Shown piece after piece: positions 26,261 through 35,413 of a DNA stretch of 64,000 nt. The notes beneath the pieces were generated by a model. The model ran no database searches. It worked only from the letters and a program-made list of their open reading frames with translations, and was not told the origin of the DNA. This DNA comes from Candidatus Nanohalarchaeota archaeon (GTDB lineage Archaea > Nanohalarchaeota > Nanosalinia > Nanosalinales > Nanosalinaceae): assembly GCA_022729235.1 (NCBI GenBank), contig JALDAJ010000001.1, forward strand, positions 886,442 through 950,441, in the 5' to 3' direction. Both the position numbers and the translations under genes were made by a program. How positions within the stretch are numbered: position 1 is the stretch's first letter; each line of letters begins with the position of its first letter.

Positions 26261-27430
26261 TCAGCGGTGCTCTGTGCGTTTCTCGTGCTCCTTCCTGATG
26301 ATGGTGTTGAGCTGGTTAAGTGCCTCATCAAGCGTGTCAAGTAACTCCCATCCTTCCTCATCAACCGAGGTAACACCGTACTCGCTTACGAGCTGCATCT
26401 CAAGTTCCCAGCGGTGTTTCTTGCCATCTTTCTCCTTCTTCCTGACCCGGAGCTTGAGCTCTTCAGGTCTCTTCAGTTTTCTTCCTAGCGACCCTCTCAG
26501 CTGGTTTCTTATCTTGTTATGAAGCGCGGCTTTCTCTTCTGGCAGGTCTACCCCTGTCAGCTGGACAAGTATCGTCTGCTGTTCCGCAAGTTCTGCGAGG
26601 TGGTCAACAAGGTCTTTCAATGTGATTATTTCCTCTGGGTACCCGTCTTCGACAAAGATTATCTCATCCTCGTCCTCTTCCTGCATCTTCTGGATAGCTT
26701 CCGTCCCAGTCATGTGCTCCTCGCTCGTGGAAACGCTGTTCTGCATCAGTTGATCGACCGTTATCTCGGACATCTTGTCCTTTTCCTTCCCGCCTGCGAT
26801 GTTCACTTCTTCCGTACCTTCTCTCCTTCCTGAGGTCCCGCCAGCAGACTGGCGCTCTCTCTTGATCATCATCCTGAGAACGTCAACACTGTCGAGCTTC
26901 CCTGTTAACTCTCCATCATCAATAACGGGTAGACGGGAGATATTGTTGTCAAGCATGGCGTGTCGTGCCTGGTCAATAAGATCATCTTCTTCGACCATGA
27001 CAACGTTGAAGTTTGCGAACCTGCTGGTGGAGACATCTCCTAGTTCTTCAACTTCTCCAAGGATTTCAAGAAACTCCTGGTCGCCGATGACCCCGGCAAG
27101 TTTGTCGCCGTTGAGTGAGACCAGCATCTTCCGGCCCGAGTTAATCCTCAGGTCTGAAAGCTCAACCAGGTTATCCCCGGTCTCGAACTCCGGCGGCTGG
27201 TGCATCATCTTTTCCGGCGCGGTTATCTCGGGGTTGAACTGTACAAATCTTACAAGCTCCCGGTAACCTACCGCGCCTGCGAAGTCTCCGTTCTCATCGA
27301 CTACAGGAATAACTCTCAGCTCATGCTCCTCCATCCTGTTCTTTATCTGCGACACTGACTCCTCAGTAGAGGCTGTCAATGGGTCGGTGTTCATGACTTC
27401 TTCTGCAGAAATCTCGAACGCGGACCTCAT
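26261..27430 (-). CDS. CBS-domain protein with ribosome-hibernation-like C terminus
   Basis: This 389-residue protein has at least three recognisable CBS motifs (residues about 10-60, 140-190 and 225-280) and probably a degenerate one between. The last 100 residues (VQLTGVDLPEEKAALHNKI, RELKLRV-type strands, ELEMQLVSEYG, LNTIIRKEHEK) look like the S30AE/HPF ribosome-hibernation fold. CBS domains usually sense adenine nucleotides, so an energy-dependent ribosome silencer is a reasonable inference. The gene starts 3 bp after the stop of the NYN-nuclease gene, so they form an operon. Confidence 0.72.
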   Translation of the reverse strand: MRSAFEISAEEVMNTDPLTASTEESVSQIKNRMEEHELRVIPVVDENGDFAGAVGYRELVRFVQFNPEITAPEKMMHQPPEFETGDNLVELSDLRINSGRKMLVSLNGDKLAGVIGDQEFLEILGEVEELGDVSTSRFANFNVVMVEEDDLIDQARHAMLDNNISRLPVIDDGELTGKLDSVDVLRMMIKRERQSAGGTSGRREGTEEVNIAGGKEKDKMSEITVDQLMQNSVSTSEEHMTGTEAIQKMQEEDEDEIIFVEDGYPEEIITLKDLVDHLAELAEQQTILVQLTGVDLPEEKAALHNKIRNQLRGSLGRKLKRPEELKLRVRKKEKDGKKHRWELEMQLVSEYGVTSVDEEGWELLDTLDEALNQLNTIIRKEHEKRTEHR

Positions 27431-27433
27431 ACC

Positions 27434-27943
27434 TTAATTTCCTCCGTTAACCAGGTACTTGTCGGCTTTATCATCCATGTCTATGAAATTATCCGCTGCT
27501 TCCCTTAACTCTTTGGCGCTTGACCGGCCGAAGCTCATGACTTCAACACGGCATCCGCGAGCCTTGAGGTGGTCGACAAGTGAGGCAAAATCCCCGTCAC
27601 CTGTAACCAGGACCACGGTGTCAAGCTTCTGAGCCTGTTCTATCATGTCGATAGTCATTCCAAGGTCCCAGTCACCCTTCTTCTGTCCGCCGTAGAACTC
27701 CTTGAGTTCCTTGATCTTGACCTCATAACCTATCCTTCGGAGAGCTTCAAAGAAATCCTCCTCGTCAGGCGTATCAGCCTTGATAACGTAGGCACTTGCT
27801 CTTATGAGCTTGCGGTTCATCACCGCTGAGTCAAGCAGTTTTGAGAAATCTACTTTTGCATCGTAAAGGTTTTTTGCGCTGTAGTACATGTTTTGGACGT
27901 CGACGTATACGCCGACTCTCTGATCTTTATGTATATCTGACAT
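27434..27943 (-). CDS. NYN-domain (LabA/DUF88-type) ribonuclease-like protein
   Basis: From the ATG at 27943 the protein (169 residues) begins MSDIHKDQRVGVYVDVQN, with the first active-site Asp. It continues with the GDWDLGMTIDMI and LVTGDGDFASLVDHL motifs that complete the NYN/PIN-like acidic cluster. The family cleaves RNA or acts in regulation. A GGTG ribosome site lies 6-9 nt upstream, favouring this start over the longer frame from 28009. It is followed after 3 bp by the CBS/hibernation-like gene, suggesting a shared role in RNA or ribosome turnover. Confidence 0.87.
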   Translation of the reverse strand: MSDIHKDQRVGVYVDVQNMYYSAKNLYDAKVDFSKLLDSAVMNRKLIRASAYVIKADTPDEEDFFEALRRIGYEVKIKELKEFYGGQKKGDWDLGMTIDMIEQAQKLDTVVLVTGDGDFASLVDHLKARGCRVEVMSFGRSSAKELREAADNFIDMDDKADKYLVNGGN

Positions 27944-28068
27944 CTTTTTCACCAAAAGAAAAGCCGAACTGTAATCGACTTTATACATGTACGAAACCGG
28001 GGAACACACTTAAAAGCGTACCCTATCGCTCAAAGAGTTTTTAACAACTTTTATGTGGTAAAGTGTAT

Positions 28069-28410
28069 ATGAACGAGGATGGACTTACGCGGAGGGAAGT
28101 TTTTACTGCAATCGTCGCTCCTGTAGCCGCTATAGGCTCAGGTTGTTTAGAAGAGGAGTGGGAGGAAACAAGGCTGGAACTAGAAGAAGATAATAGTTCT
28201 CACAGTGAAACAGTTAACGATACTGAATACAATTTTACCTATAGTAACTTAGATGATTACAGTTTAGAAATCACAGTTTATGCAAATGGAACAGAATTCT
28301 TTAATGACGAAATATTCTCTAATGAGATCATTTATCCAGGAGGTAGTGAAGAAGTACGTATTCAGTACGATTCTGAGGACGGAGCACTGTACATAGAAAC
28401 ACGAAGTTGA
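28069..28410 (+). CDS. Tat-type lipoprotein, small
   Basis: This 113-residue protein from ATG 28069 starts with a twin-arginine signal (R8-R9, then a hydrophobic run) ending in a lipobox-like IGSGC with Cys26. The mature part is an acidic beta-rich domain. Folded export by Tat with lipid anchoring is typical of haloarchaea. TATA-like TTTTTAAC is centred about 26 bp before the ATG, so it is probably leaderless. It is AT-rich relative to neighbours. Function unknown; the second Tat lipoprotein of the window lies 1.5 kb away. Confidence 0.7.
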   Translation: MNEDGLTRREVFTAIVAPVAAIGSGCLEEEWEETRLELEEDNSSHSETVNDTEYNFTYSNLDDYSLEITVYANGTEFFNDEIFSNEIIYPGGSEEVRIQYDSEDGALYIETRS

Positions 28411-28412
28411 AC

Positions 28413-29321
28413 TTATGTTCTGCGCCTAAACCACTCCATGATAGCTCCGGTCACACCCTGTCTGATGAAGTAGAACATGGAGACGTACATGACTGCCTCT
28501 CCCGACATCTGTGAGGCGATGAAGAGCGCGATCGCGATTCCTTTCGAGCCGGAGGCGAACCCTAGGGCGCGGGCTTCCGGTTCCATGAATCCTGATACAC
28601 GGGACAGGAAGTAACCAGCACCGAAAGTGAAAAGGACGAACCCTGCCATCAATGCCGCGCCAAGTCCGATATTTTGGAGAAAAGCGAGTCCGTGTGTGTT
28701 GTATACCAGCCGGAACTGGACGAGCATAACAAGTATTATCAGCCAGAGACCAACTTTGGAGAAGTGGTGCCTGAGGTCATCAAACAGGACGTTCTCGAAC
28801 CTCTGGGCGAAAATACCCAGTGCGAGCGGTCCTGCCAGGAAGAGAAGGTTATCAACCGCGATTTCTGTGACGTCAAGCCCTATATCGAATCCTGTCAGTA
28901 GTAAAGGGATTAGCAGGAAAGCGAGTAAAAGAGATGTTCCGCCGACTATCAGCGCAAGCTCTCCCTTACCCTTGCTCAGGTTGGAGAATACTACAGGCGA
29001 GCCCATCGCCGCGGATGAAACACCTATAGCGATGAATGCCTGTCCCAGGGCTCCGCCCACCATGTGGTAGACGCCGAACGCGGTTAGCGGGGCGAGGATG
29101 AACACAACAGCCCACCCCAGGGCGACCTCTCTCTTGTGGTGCGCACACTTCTTCATGCTATCTATGTCCAGGTGAAGTCCTATCAGGAAGAAAAGTACAG
29201 ATATCAGCGCGGTAAATAGTGCGTTAGACACGATGCTGCCGGAGACGTAGTATGCAACAGCTCCCGCCACAACTACTATGCCGAGGAACTCAAGATCCAG
29301 CTTTATCCCGTGTGTGGGCAT
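28413..29321 (-). CDS. BASS/SBF-like ten-span transporter
   Basis: This 302-residue protein has about ten membrane spans and no soluble domain. The sequence FASGSKGIAIALFIASQ near residue 255 recalls the crossover region of bile-acid:sodium symporter (SBF) and related antiporter families, and GSPVVFSNLSKGKGELAL near 110 its first-repeat counterpart. A Na+/H+ antiporter of similar fold cannot be excluded. The substrate is unknown. It is convergent with the small Tat lipoprotein. Confidence 0.65.
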   Translation of the reverse strand: MPTHGIKLDLEFLGIVVVAGAVAYYVSGSIVSNALFTALISVLFFLIGLHLDIDSMKKCAHHKREVALGWAVVFILAPLTAFGVYHMVGGALGQAFIAIGVSSAAMGSPVVFSNLSKGKGELALIVGGTSLLLAFLLIPLLLTGFDIGLDVTEIAVDNLLFLAGPLALGIFAQRFENVLFDDLRHHFSKVGLWLIILVMLVQFRLVYNTHGLAFLQNIGLGAALMAGFVLFTFGAGYFLSRVSGFMEPEARALGFASGSKGIAIALFIASQMSGEAVMYVSMFYFIRQGVTGAIMEWFRRRT

Positions 29322-29492
29322 AGAGAATCCTTGCCCTCACCTGTTTATTATAGTTAGCAGACAGATCAAGGTGATGTCTGTGCAGTCAAAAAACAGGTAT
29401 TTTAGACAATATATTTGATTTAAAACCTGTAAACCGGTGTATCTTTTCATTTAAATCAAACTAATCTTTTTTACCAACTGAAAGGTGATATA

Positions 29493-29849
29493 ATGAATGG
29501 AAATTCGGATAAAACACATAGACGCCCGGAAAACCGTGTAAGTGAAATATTTGATGCGCTTTCATCAGGGACACGTAGACATACACTTGACTACCTTAGA
29601 GACTGGGAACAGAGCATTCACAGGGCAGATATAGCACGGCAGATAGAAGACAGGTTGAAAGAAGATGTTGAAGAAATCAATGTGCGTCTCGGACACGTAC
29701 ACCTCCCGATGCTGGATGACATAGGTGCCGTCGACTATGATAGAGACATGGAAGACGCCCGATACCAGGGCGACGACCTTATCGAAGAGGCGCTAGACAT
29801 CGCTCTCCAGCTTGAAGAACAGGTTGGTGACAGGACAGACTATCTTTGA
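29493..29849 (+). CDS. HTH protein of the DUF7344 type
   Basis: This 118-residue protein shows the pattern of haloarchaeal DUF7344 winged-helix proteins: FDALSSGTRRHTLDYLRD, a RADIARQIED recognition-helix region, and HVHLPMLDDIGAVDYDRD at the wing. It probably regulates transcription. A ribosome site, AAAGGTGAT, lies 4-12 nt before the ATG at 29493, and A/T-rich TATA-like stretches lie upstream. It precedes a Tat lipoprotein gene by 56 bp and may be linked to it. Confidence 0.78.
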   Translation: MNGNSDKTHRRPENRVSEIFDALSSGTRRHTLDYLRDWEQSIHRADIARQIEDRLKEDVEEINVRLGHVHLPMLDDIGAVDYDRDMEDARYQGDDLIEEALDIALQLEEQVGDRTDYL

Positions 29850-29905
29850 TGTAGCCCTGCACCAGGAAAACATTAATAAGTGCTACCAAGTAATAACAAC
29901 ATATT

Positions 29906-31162
29906 ATGACTGAAGAACGTACTAGTTCACGGAGACATTTTATGAAAACAGCTGCTGGTGCAGCAGCACTTCTAGCAGGATGTAATACGTCCGGAGATAC
30001 AGAGACACAGAGTGAATCAGACGACGTAGATATGGATGGAGTCAACGAGAACCTGGACCCCCAAGAAGACGGGCAGCATGAAGAACTAGCAGATACTGAA
30101 ACTGTTGAAGATGCTATCGAGGAATACAGTGAACATGTTTCAGATAACTACGATGGAATTGAAGGAAAAGAACTGGTAAGTCTTACTGATACAGGATCCT
30201 ATAACAGGCAGTCACTGAAAGTAGATGTCAAGCTGGATGAAGTGTTTGATGCAGCAGACATTGACATCGATGAGCTGAACGCCTACGAGATTCTGAAATC
30301 GAGAGACATGGATCACTTCGCTGATCACGTGGGATCCACGATTAGAGAGGACTTCATAGATCCGCTTCTGGATATTACAGGCGAATATGCGAGCACTGAG
30401 CATGATAATGACGAAGGATATGCGTTCTTTTCGCTTAGAATGCACTCCGCTGACGACACGGAGTTCGGACTTACGGTTAACGCCGATACCCTTGATGAGG
30501 TAAGCAACGAACTGGAACAGGCTGAAAACGAAAACTCGGTGGTAGAAGACCTTGTTCAGGAACACACGGGCGCCACAGCACCCAAAGAAATGCGTGATGG
30601 CAGAATATTCATCCCTGAGGGTATGAGGAGAACAGTGGAAATCAACGGAGCGGAGACTGAGATATACATTGAGGATGTGACCAGAGACGATAATGGAACC
30701 GGATGGGCGTACGTGGATATCAATAATCGAGGGGAAGATGACGATGGTCATATACTTACGGCCGAGGGCAGCAACCGTCTCGTTGGATGCAGCTGGCTGG
30801 AGAAAGACGAGGTCTCTATCAACCCAGATCCTTACAGCGACGGTGTCTGGTTCGAACTGGACCAGGACTCTTTAAGCGAGTACCACGGCGAGTGCGCCTG
30901 CGACCCCAAGAACGATCATCTGGCGACAGGTCAAGAGGAGACCTATACCGTGGGACACCAGGAAACGACCGCTGAAGTCGTCGCGGTCGATGAAAGCGAT
31001 GAGGCGTTAATAAGGATAGACGGCGAACTTGCCTATATCGAGGAGGGAGAAACGTATAACACTGATAACGGCTTCAGCTACAGGGCAGAAAATATATTCG
31101 ACATGGAGCACGAAGAAGGAGTCGTAGAGCTCGCCGTCGCCGAGGACGAGTGCTACGAGTAA
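29906..31162 (+). CDS. Tat-exported lipoprotein, large
   Basis: The 418-residue protein opens with a Tat signal, SSRRHFMK (7-14), and a lipobox LLAGC with Cys26. A disordered acidic linker follows. The C-terminal half is beta-rich, with strands VEINGAETEIYIEDVTRD and a Cys motif CACD near 330. It is very acidic, as expected of a surface protein in brine. It has no recognised family; binding or structural roles are possible. A TATA-like TTAATAAG lies about 30-35 bp before the ATG. Confidence 0.72.
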   Translation: MTEERTSSRRHFMKTAAGAAALLAGCNTSGDTETQSESDDVDMDGVNENLDPQEDGQHEELADTETVEDAIEEYSEHVSDNYDGIEGKELVSLTDTGSYNRQSLKVDVKLDEVFDAADIDIDELNAYEILKSRDMDHFADHVGSTIREDFIDPLLDITGEYASTEHDNDEGYAFFSLRMHSADDTEFGLTVNADTLDEVSNELEQAENENSVVEDLVQEHTGATAPKEMRDGRIFIPEGMRRTVEINGAETEIYIEDVTRDDNGTGWAYVDINNRGEDDDGHILTAEGSNRLVGCSWLEKDEVSINPDPYSDGVWFELDQDSLSEYHGECACDPKNDHLATGQEETYTVGHQETTAEVVAVDESDEALIRIDGELAYIEEGETYNTDNGFSYRAENIFDMEHEEGVVELAVAEDECYE

Positions 31163-31175
31163 ATCTCTCTCGTTC

Positions 31176-32018
31176 TTAGTCCCTCAACTCTCTTATCTTC
31201 TCTATATTCTCTTTATAGCTCTTCCCGTCGCTTGTAGGCGTTTCAAGCATCATGGGTAGGTCTTCAAACTGTTCCGCGTTGATAACGTTCCTGAACCCTT
31301 TTTCTCCTATATTACCTTCTCCGATATGTTCGTGGTTGTCTTTTTCACTGCCCTTTTCATCCTTTGAATCGTTGAGGTGCAGGACCTTCACCCGTTCAAG
31401 TCCGATGTCCTCCTCGATTTCCTGCAACATGTCCCGGAAACCTTTCTCCTCCCTGAGTTCATAACCGGCGGCGTGGGCGTGGCAGGTGTCGATGCAGACA
31501 CCGATTTTTTCATCCGGTGTGTCCGCGGAGTCTATCATCTCCCGTAGTTCTCCGAACGTTTTTCCGAGCGTTGTACCCTTTCCGGCAGTGTTCTCAAGCA
31601 GAAGCGTGACGCTTTCCGGGATGTCAAGGGAGTCGATACCTTCCGCGATACGTTCGATACCGTTTTCGCGACCACTCCCCGTGTGTGCGCCAGGGTGGAA
31701 AACAATGTATTTGACGCCAAGTTTTTCAGCAGCGTCCAGTTCGTCCTGGAGGCAGTTAACTGACTTCTCGAACAGGTCGTCTTTCGGTGTTGCCAGGTTG
31801 ACGAGGTATGTCGAGTGGATTACATATGGCTTCTGATCATTATCCGCCATGAGTTCCTGGAAATTTTCGCCTTCTTCATCGCTGTATTCCGCGACTTTCC
31901 AGCCCCGCGGACTCCCTGCGAATATCTGTCCGCAGTTACCGCCGACTTCTTTCTGTCTTTCGATTGCTTTTTCAACTCCACCAGAAACCGAAACGTGTGC
32001 ACCTACTCTGAAAGTCAT
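31176..32018 (-). CDS. nfo: Endonuclease IV (AP endonuclease)
   Basis: This 280-residue TIM-barrel enzyme cuts DNA at abasic sites in base-excision repair. It has the family's metal ligands: GAHVSVSGG at 7-15, FHPGAHTG near 108, LLENTAGKG near 140, CIDTCHAHAAGY near 176, and VKVLHLNDSKDEKGSEKDNHEHIGEG (split zinc cluster). Length equals the bacterial enzyme. It stands alone. Endonuclease V also occurs in the window. Confidence 0.95.
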   Translation of the reverse strand: MTFRVGAHVSVSGGVEKAIERQKEVGGNCGQIFAGSPRGWKVAEYSDEEGENFQELMADNDQKPYVIHSTYLVNLATPKDDLFEKSVNCLQDELDAAEKLGVKYIVFHPGAHTGSGRENGIERIAEGIDSLDIPESVTLLLENTAGKGTTLGKTFGELREMIDSADTPDEKIGVCIDTCHAHAAGYELREEKGFRDMLQEIEEDIGLERVKVLHLNDSKDEKGSEKDNHEHIGEGNIGEKGFRNVINAEQFEDLPMMLETPTSDGKSYKENIEKIRELRD

Positions 32019-32155
32019 GGAACTGTTTTGGACAGGAGCTTCAAAAACTGTTTTGGTGACCTACTTCTCGACTATATCTCCCCTGATATTCTCGTCAATG
32101 TCTGTAGTTCAGGGGAATCGAAAGAAATTAAATTTCTGCCTGAATTTCCTAGTTT

Positions 32156-33070
32156 ATGGTTTTGATATCTGATTTTATTTTATTTGCTATTTTAGCTTCT
32201 GTTTTCTGGGCTGTTTCACTTGTAATTAAAAAAGACGTTATATCTAACAGAATCGATAGTTCAGTAACAGTTGCCTTAATCGCCGGTGTAACCAGTTTTC
32301 TCGTCTCTCTTTCGCTGCTTTTAACCGGTAATATAGCGTTTCCAAGTCTCTACTTGTTTGGAGTTCTAGTATTCAGTGGCGTACTATATATGGGAGGTGT
32401 ACTTGGATTGTTTGAGGCTATGAAAATAGGAGAGGTTTCACGTCTTTCTTCCATGACAAAACTTTCCTCCGTTTTTACCCTTGTTCTCGCCACAATTTTT
32501 CTGAACGAATACTTTACTCTTCAGAAATATGCAGGCATCACGATGATTATCGGAGGTGCCGTGATGGTATCTTCAGAGGATTTTGGCCGTGAGTTCTTTG
32601 ATTTGAAGGCTAATCGTGCTTTCTGGACGATGTTTGTCTCCATGTTTTCTATCGGAGCCAGCTGGGTTGTCATGAAGTATGCTACTGAACTATCCAGTTA
32701 CTGGAACGTGTTTTTCTGGTCCCGGCTCGGTGTTGCCATGACTGCGCTATTAGTGCTTTTGTATCCTCCTGTACGTTCACCGGTCTTTGGAGTTATCAGA
32801 AATTTCCGGGTTAAGAGACCTGACTTCATAGCAGTAGCCGAGGTTGCGAACACGTCAGGAGTCTTCCTGAACACTTTGGCATTAAGCCTAGGACCTGTTT
32901 CTCTAGTAGCGGCTGCATCTTCTACAACACCGCTGTTTGTATTATCAATTGTCATACTTCTGACTTTGATTAAGAAAAAAAGTTTCAGGGATGACATAGG
33001 TAGGAAACCGTTTCTGATGAAGATTTCTGCTGCTACCATGGTAGTTATCGGTATTTATCTGATAAGCTAA
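32156..33070 (+). CDS. EamA/DMT-family transporter
   Basis: This 304-residue protein has ten spans as two EamA repeats (about 8-135 and 158-300), each ending in a loop followed by NE-type helices such as FLNEYFTLQKYAG. It probably exports a small metabolite; specificity cannot be told. The gene is AT-richer than its neighbours, hinting at transfer. TATA-like AAATTAAA lies about 26 bp before the ATG, so leaderless. Confidence 0.85.
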   Translation: MVLISDFILFAILASVFWAVSLVIKKDVISNRIDSSVTVALIAGVTSFLVSLSLLLTGNIAFPSLYLFGVLVFSGVLYMGGVLGLFEAMKIGEVSRLSSMTKLSSVFTLVLATIFLNEYFTLQKYAGITMIIGGAVMVSSEDFGREFFDLKANRAFWTMFVSMFSIGASWVVMKYATELSSYWNVFFWSRLGVAMTALLVLLYPPVRSPVFGVIRNFRVKRPDFIAVAEVANTSGVFLNTLALSLGPVSLVAAASSTTPLFVLSIVILLTLIKKKSFRDDIGRKPFLMKISAATMVVIGIYLIS

Positions 33071-33101
33071 TAACGCAGGGGAAAAAATAAGGGGGTGATA
33101 G

Positions 33102-33257
33102 TTAATGAGTGTCCTCGATGCCCTGACGGATCTCGTCTTCTTCCAGCTCCATTTCGTGTTCTTCGCGGGCATGGCTCTGTACTATGTCAACGAGTTCGTT
33201 TTCTCTATCAGCCACAGGTTCCGCACCGCACACAGGGCAGGTGAATGCTACTGCCAT
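33102..33257 (-). CDS. Small C2H2-like zinc-binding protein, 51 residues
   Basis: This ORF starts MAVAFTCPVCGAE, with a CPVC pair at 7-10 and a H-x-4-H pair about 25 residues later (SHAREEH), then an acidic tail. GAGGTG ribosome site lies 6 nt before the ATG at 33257. The layout is like the 63-residue protein at 4885-5076. It may be a single-finger DUF1059-type protein. It lies between the EamA and flavoprotein genes and is missed by ordinary length cut-offs. Confidence 0.65.
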   Translation of the reverse strand: MAVAFTCPVCGAEPVADRENELVDIVQSHAREEHEMELEEDEIRQGIEDTH

Positions 33258-33324
33258 TTTCAACACCTCTCACTGTAGAGTCAAGCTCGTTTAAAATAAG
33301 CACTGCTATAGAGGACTGTATCAT

Positions 33325-33885
33325 TCACGTGTCGTGGTCCTGGTAAGGCTCCCCATACTTGTCGCTGAGCAGGTTGACCGCTGCCTTTGTTCCGTCTCCC
33401 ATCGCGAACGCGGTCTGATAAACCCAGTAACGGATCAGTCCTGCAGCGTAGAGACCGCCCATGACCTTGTTGTCCTCATCTGTGACGATGTGCCTGTCCA
33501 TCCAGTACGGACCTTCCTTACTCTCTTCAAACTCCACGTCAAGAGGCTTAAGGTAGTCAGTCATACCCGCACTTGCCAGGACAACGTACTCAGCCTCATA
33601 TTCATTTTCTTCAGCAGTCACTAGAAAGCCGTTATCCGTCTTCTCCAGTTTCTCGACCTTTTCCTCACGGAACTCGCCATTGAAATCCTCCAGTTTTTCT
33701 CTTCCGTTCCTGAGAAGCTCCTGTCCAGCGATATAGTCATGACCGACCAGGTTCTGGATGTTGGAAGTGTTGTAGACCAGACTCTCATCGGAGTCAAGAA
33801 CAAGTGTGTCCTCGCCGGCTTTTGCAGTGTAGACAGCAGCCTGTAACCCGGCGATACCGCCACCGATAACGACTACATCTTTCAT
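33325..33885 (-). CDS. Short thioredoxin-reductase-like flavoprotein
   Basis: In this 186-residue protein an N-terminal FAD-binding GGGIAGLQAA (8-17) and later EYVVLASAGM and GLYAAGLI motifs match the FAD domain of thioredoxin-reductase-like enzymes. The NAD(P)-binding domain and its CxxC are absent, so the protein is only about 60% of the usual length. It may work with a partner supplying the electrons, or use another donor. Superoxide dismutase follows on the same strand about 50 bp upstream, so a redox-stress role is plausible. Confidence 0.8.
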   Translation of the reverse strand: MKDVVVIGGGIAGLQAAVYTAKAGEDTLVLDSDESLVYNTSNIQNLVGHDYIAGQELLRNGREKLEDFNGEFREEKVEKLEKTDNGFLVTAEENEYEAEYVVLASAGMTDYLKPLDVEFEESKEGPYWMDRHIVTDEDNKVMGGLYAAGLIRYWVYQTAFAMGDGTKAAVNLLSDKYGEPYQDHDT

Positions 33886-33933
33886 ACAAAGTAATAGAGA
33901 TAGAAAAAATAAGAAATGAAGGGCTGTATAGCC

Positions 33934-34536
33934 CTAATGTATTTCGACTATGTCCTGGTAGCGCTCCTGTACGCTTGACCAGTCGACTACGTCGAAGAAG
34001 TTGTCGATGAAGTCTCCGCGGTCAGGTCCGTAGTCGTGGTAGTAGCTGTGCTCCCAGACGTCGAGCGCGAGTACCGGGTGTGCGCCCCAGACTGCTCCCT
34101 GGTCGTGCTTGTCGACGACCACGTTGTGCAGCTCGTCGCTGTACGGTATGTAGACGAGTAGCGCCCAGCCTCCTGCAGCCTTCGCAGCTTCTACAAACTC
34201 CTGTTTCCAGTTCTCGTAGGAGCCGAACTCTTCCTCGATACGTTCCCTGAGCTCGCCTTCAGGCTCTCCTCCACCACTTGCGGACATGGAGTTCCAGAAC
34301 ACGTCGTGCAGGATGTTCCCACAGAAGTTGTGCGTGAAACTTCTCAGGATAGAGCCGGTCCCGGAGAAGTCGCCTGACTCCCGCTGGTTTTCCAGGTCTT
34401 CCTCCGCCTGGTTCCACCCGTTGACGTACCCCTGGTGGTGTGTCTTGTGGTGCCAGTTTACTACCTGTTCGGATATCGCAGGTTCGAGAGCGTCTTCATC
34501 GTATGGAAGTTCTATAAGTCTTTGTTGTTCTGTCAT
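33934..34536 (-). CDS. sod: Superoxide dismutase (Fe/Mn family)
   Basis: From the ATG at 34536, with AAGGTGA ribosome site 8 nt upstream, the protein has 200 residues and the family's ligands: the HH..HHQGYV segment near 29-37, His77 in ILHDVFW, and the DVWEHSYYHDY motif near 167-177. It removes superoxide in the cytoplasm. Whether Fe or Mn is used cannot be read safely. The flavoprotein gene follows on the same strand after 48 bp. Confidence 0.93.
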   Translation of the reverse strand: MTEQQRLIELPYDEDALEPAISEQVVNWHHKTHHQGYVNGWNQAEEDLENQRESGDFSGTGSILRSFTHNFCGNILHDVFWNSMSASGGGEPEGELRERIEEEFGSYENWKQEFVEAAKAAGGWALLVYIPYSDELHNVVVDKHDQGAVWGAHPVLALDVWEHSYYHDYGPDRGDFIDNFFDVVDWSSVQERYQDIVEIH

Positions 34537-34654
34537 TGTAGAATTCACCTTAAAATGTAATGCGGGAGCTACGTTAAACTGTTTTTGGAGTCTTCTCTGG
34601 ATAGAAATAAAAATAGAAAGAAATGTGGTGGTAAACCCTTAAGGAGGCTCAGGT

Positions 34655-35335
34655 TTACTCTTCTTCGGTTTCTTCCTCAGTTTGCTCTCCGAGTTCCTCT
34701 TCCAGTTCTTCTTCATCTATCTCTGGCTGCTGCATCCCCTGTTCCTGCATCATTTCCATCTGCTGGATAGCCTGGTCAATATTCTCTCCCTGAGGGAATA
34801 GGATTTCTCCATCCGGTGAAACGTACATCTCTACGGTCTGGGTATCTATCTCTCCTTCCATCGTCTGTCCCTCCATCGATATCTCTGCCAGCCACATACC
34901 GTTTCTCTCGGTAACTGCCTCTACCTGTACATCTTCAAGCTGATCCATTCCTGAAGCAGCATCCGCATACGCCTGTACTGATTCCTCTACATCACCGGGC
35001 GCCACCTCCGTATCCACACCATCTAATCCTGGAACGGACACGAAACTGGCGGCTACAAGACCTGCAACAAGTCCTAGAACTAGACCTCCAACGAGGGCAG
35101 AACTAGGTGAGATCGAGCTGAGAAACATTTCGTCGACAGCTTCTTCTGCTCCTTCTTCCTTCATCTCTTCCTCAAGCCTTTTCTCGAGCCACTGCCTGAC
35201 CGTTTTCCTATTCTTTCCTTCTGCTTCTGCCTCTAGAAGCCTCTCATAATCAGGATCTTCCAGCTCAAGGATCTCGTTTTTAGCCTCCTCTACAGTACCA
35301 CTGAGAATGTCCTCGTAACTATCGTTATCAGCCAT
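34655..35335 (-). CDS. Single-span anchored protein with acidic tail
   Basis: This protein of 226 residues from ATG 35335 has a charged cytoplasmic N-terminal part (about 75 residues), one membrane span (GGLVLGLVAGLVAASFV), an outside domain with beta strands (VEAVTERNGMWLAEISMEG; VEMYVSPDGEILFP), and a tail of Glu and Gln. The outside domain recalls the small folds linked to thiol-oxidoreductase proteins in haloarchaea, but no active-site Cys is present. Function unknown. tRNA-Trp lies just upstream. Confidence 0.55.
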   Translation of the reverse strand: MADNDSYEDILSGTVEEAKNEILELEDPDYERLLEAEAEGKNRKTVRQWLEKRLEEEMKEEGAEEAVDEMFLSSISPSSALVGGLVLGLVAGLVAASFVSVPGLDGVDTEVAPGDVEESVQAYADAASGMDQLEDVQVEAVTERNGMWLAEISMEGQTMEGEIDTQTVEMYVSPDGEILFPQGENIDQAIQQMEMMQEQGMQQPEIDEEELEEELGEQTEEETEEE

Positions 35336-35413
35336 GTTTCTACTTACTAGAAAGAATCTTTTAAAAACACCTGTGGACACACATGAGAAGAGACACTGAA
35401 CGGAAAGGAGAGT

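Noticed and set aside
33102-33257. Rubredoxin for the small CxxC protein
   Set aside because: Rubredoxin needs two C-x-x-C pairs; here one pair is followed by a His pair, so a zinc finger fits better.
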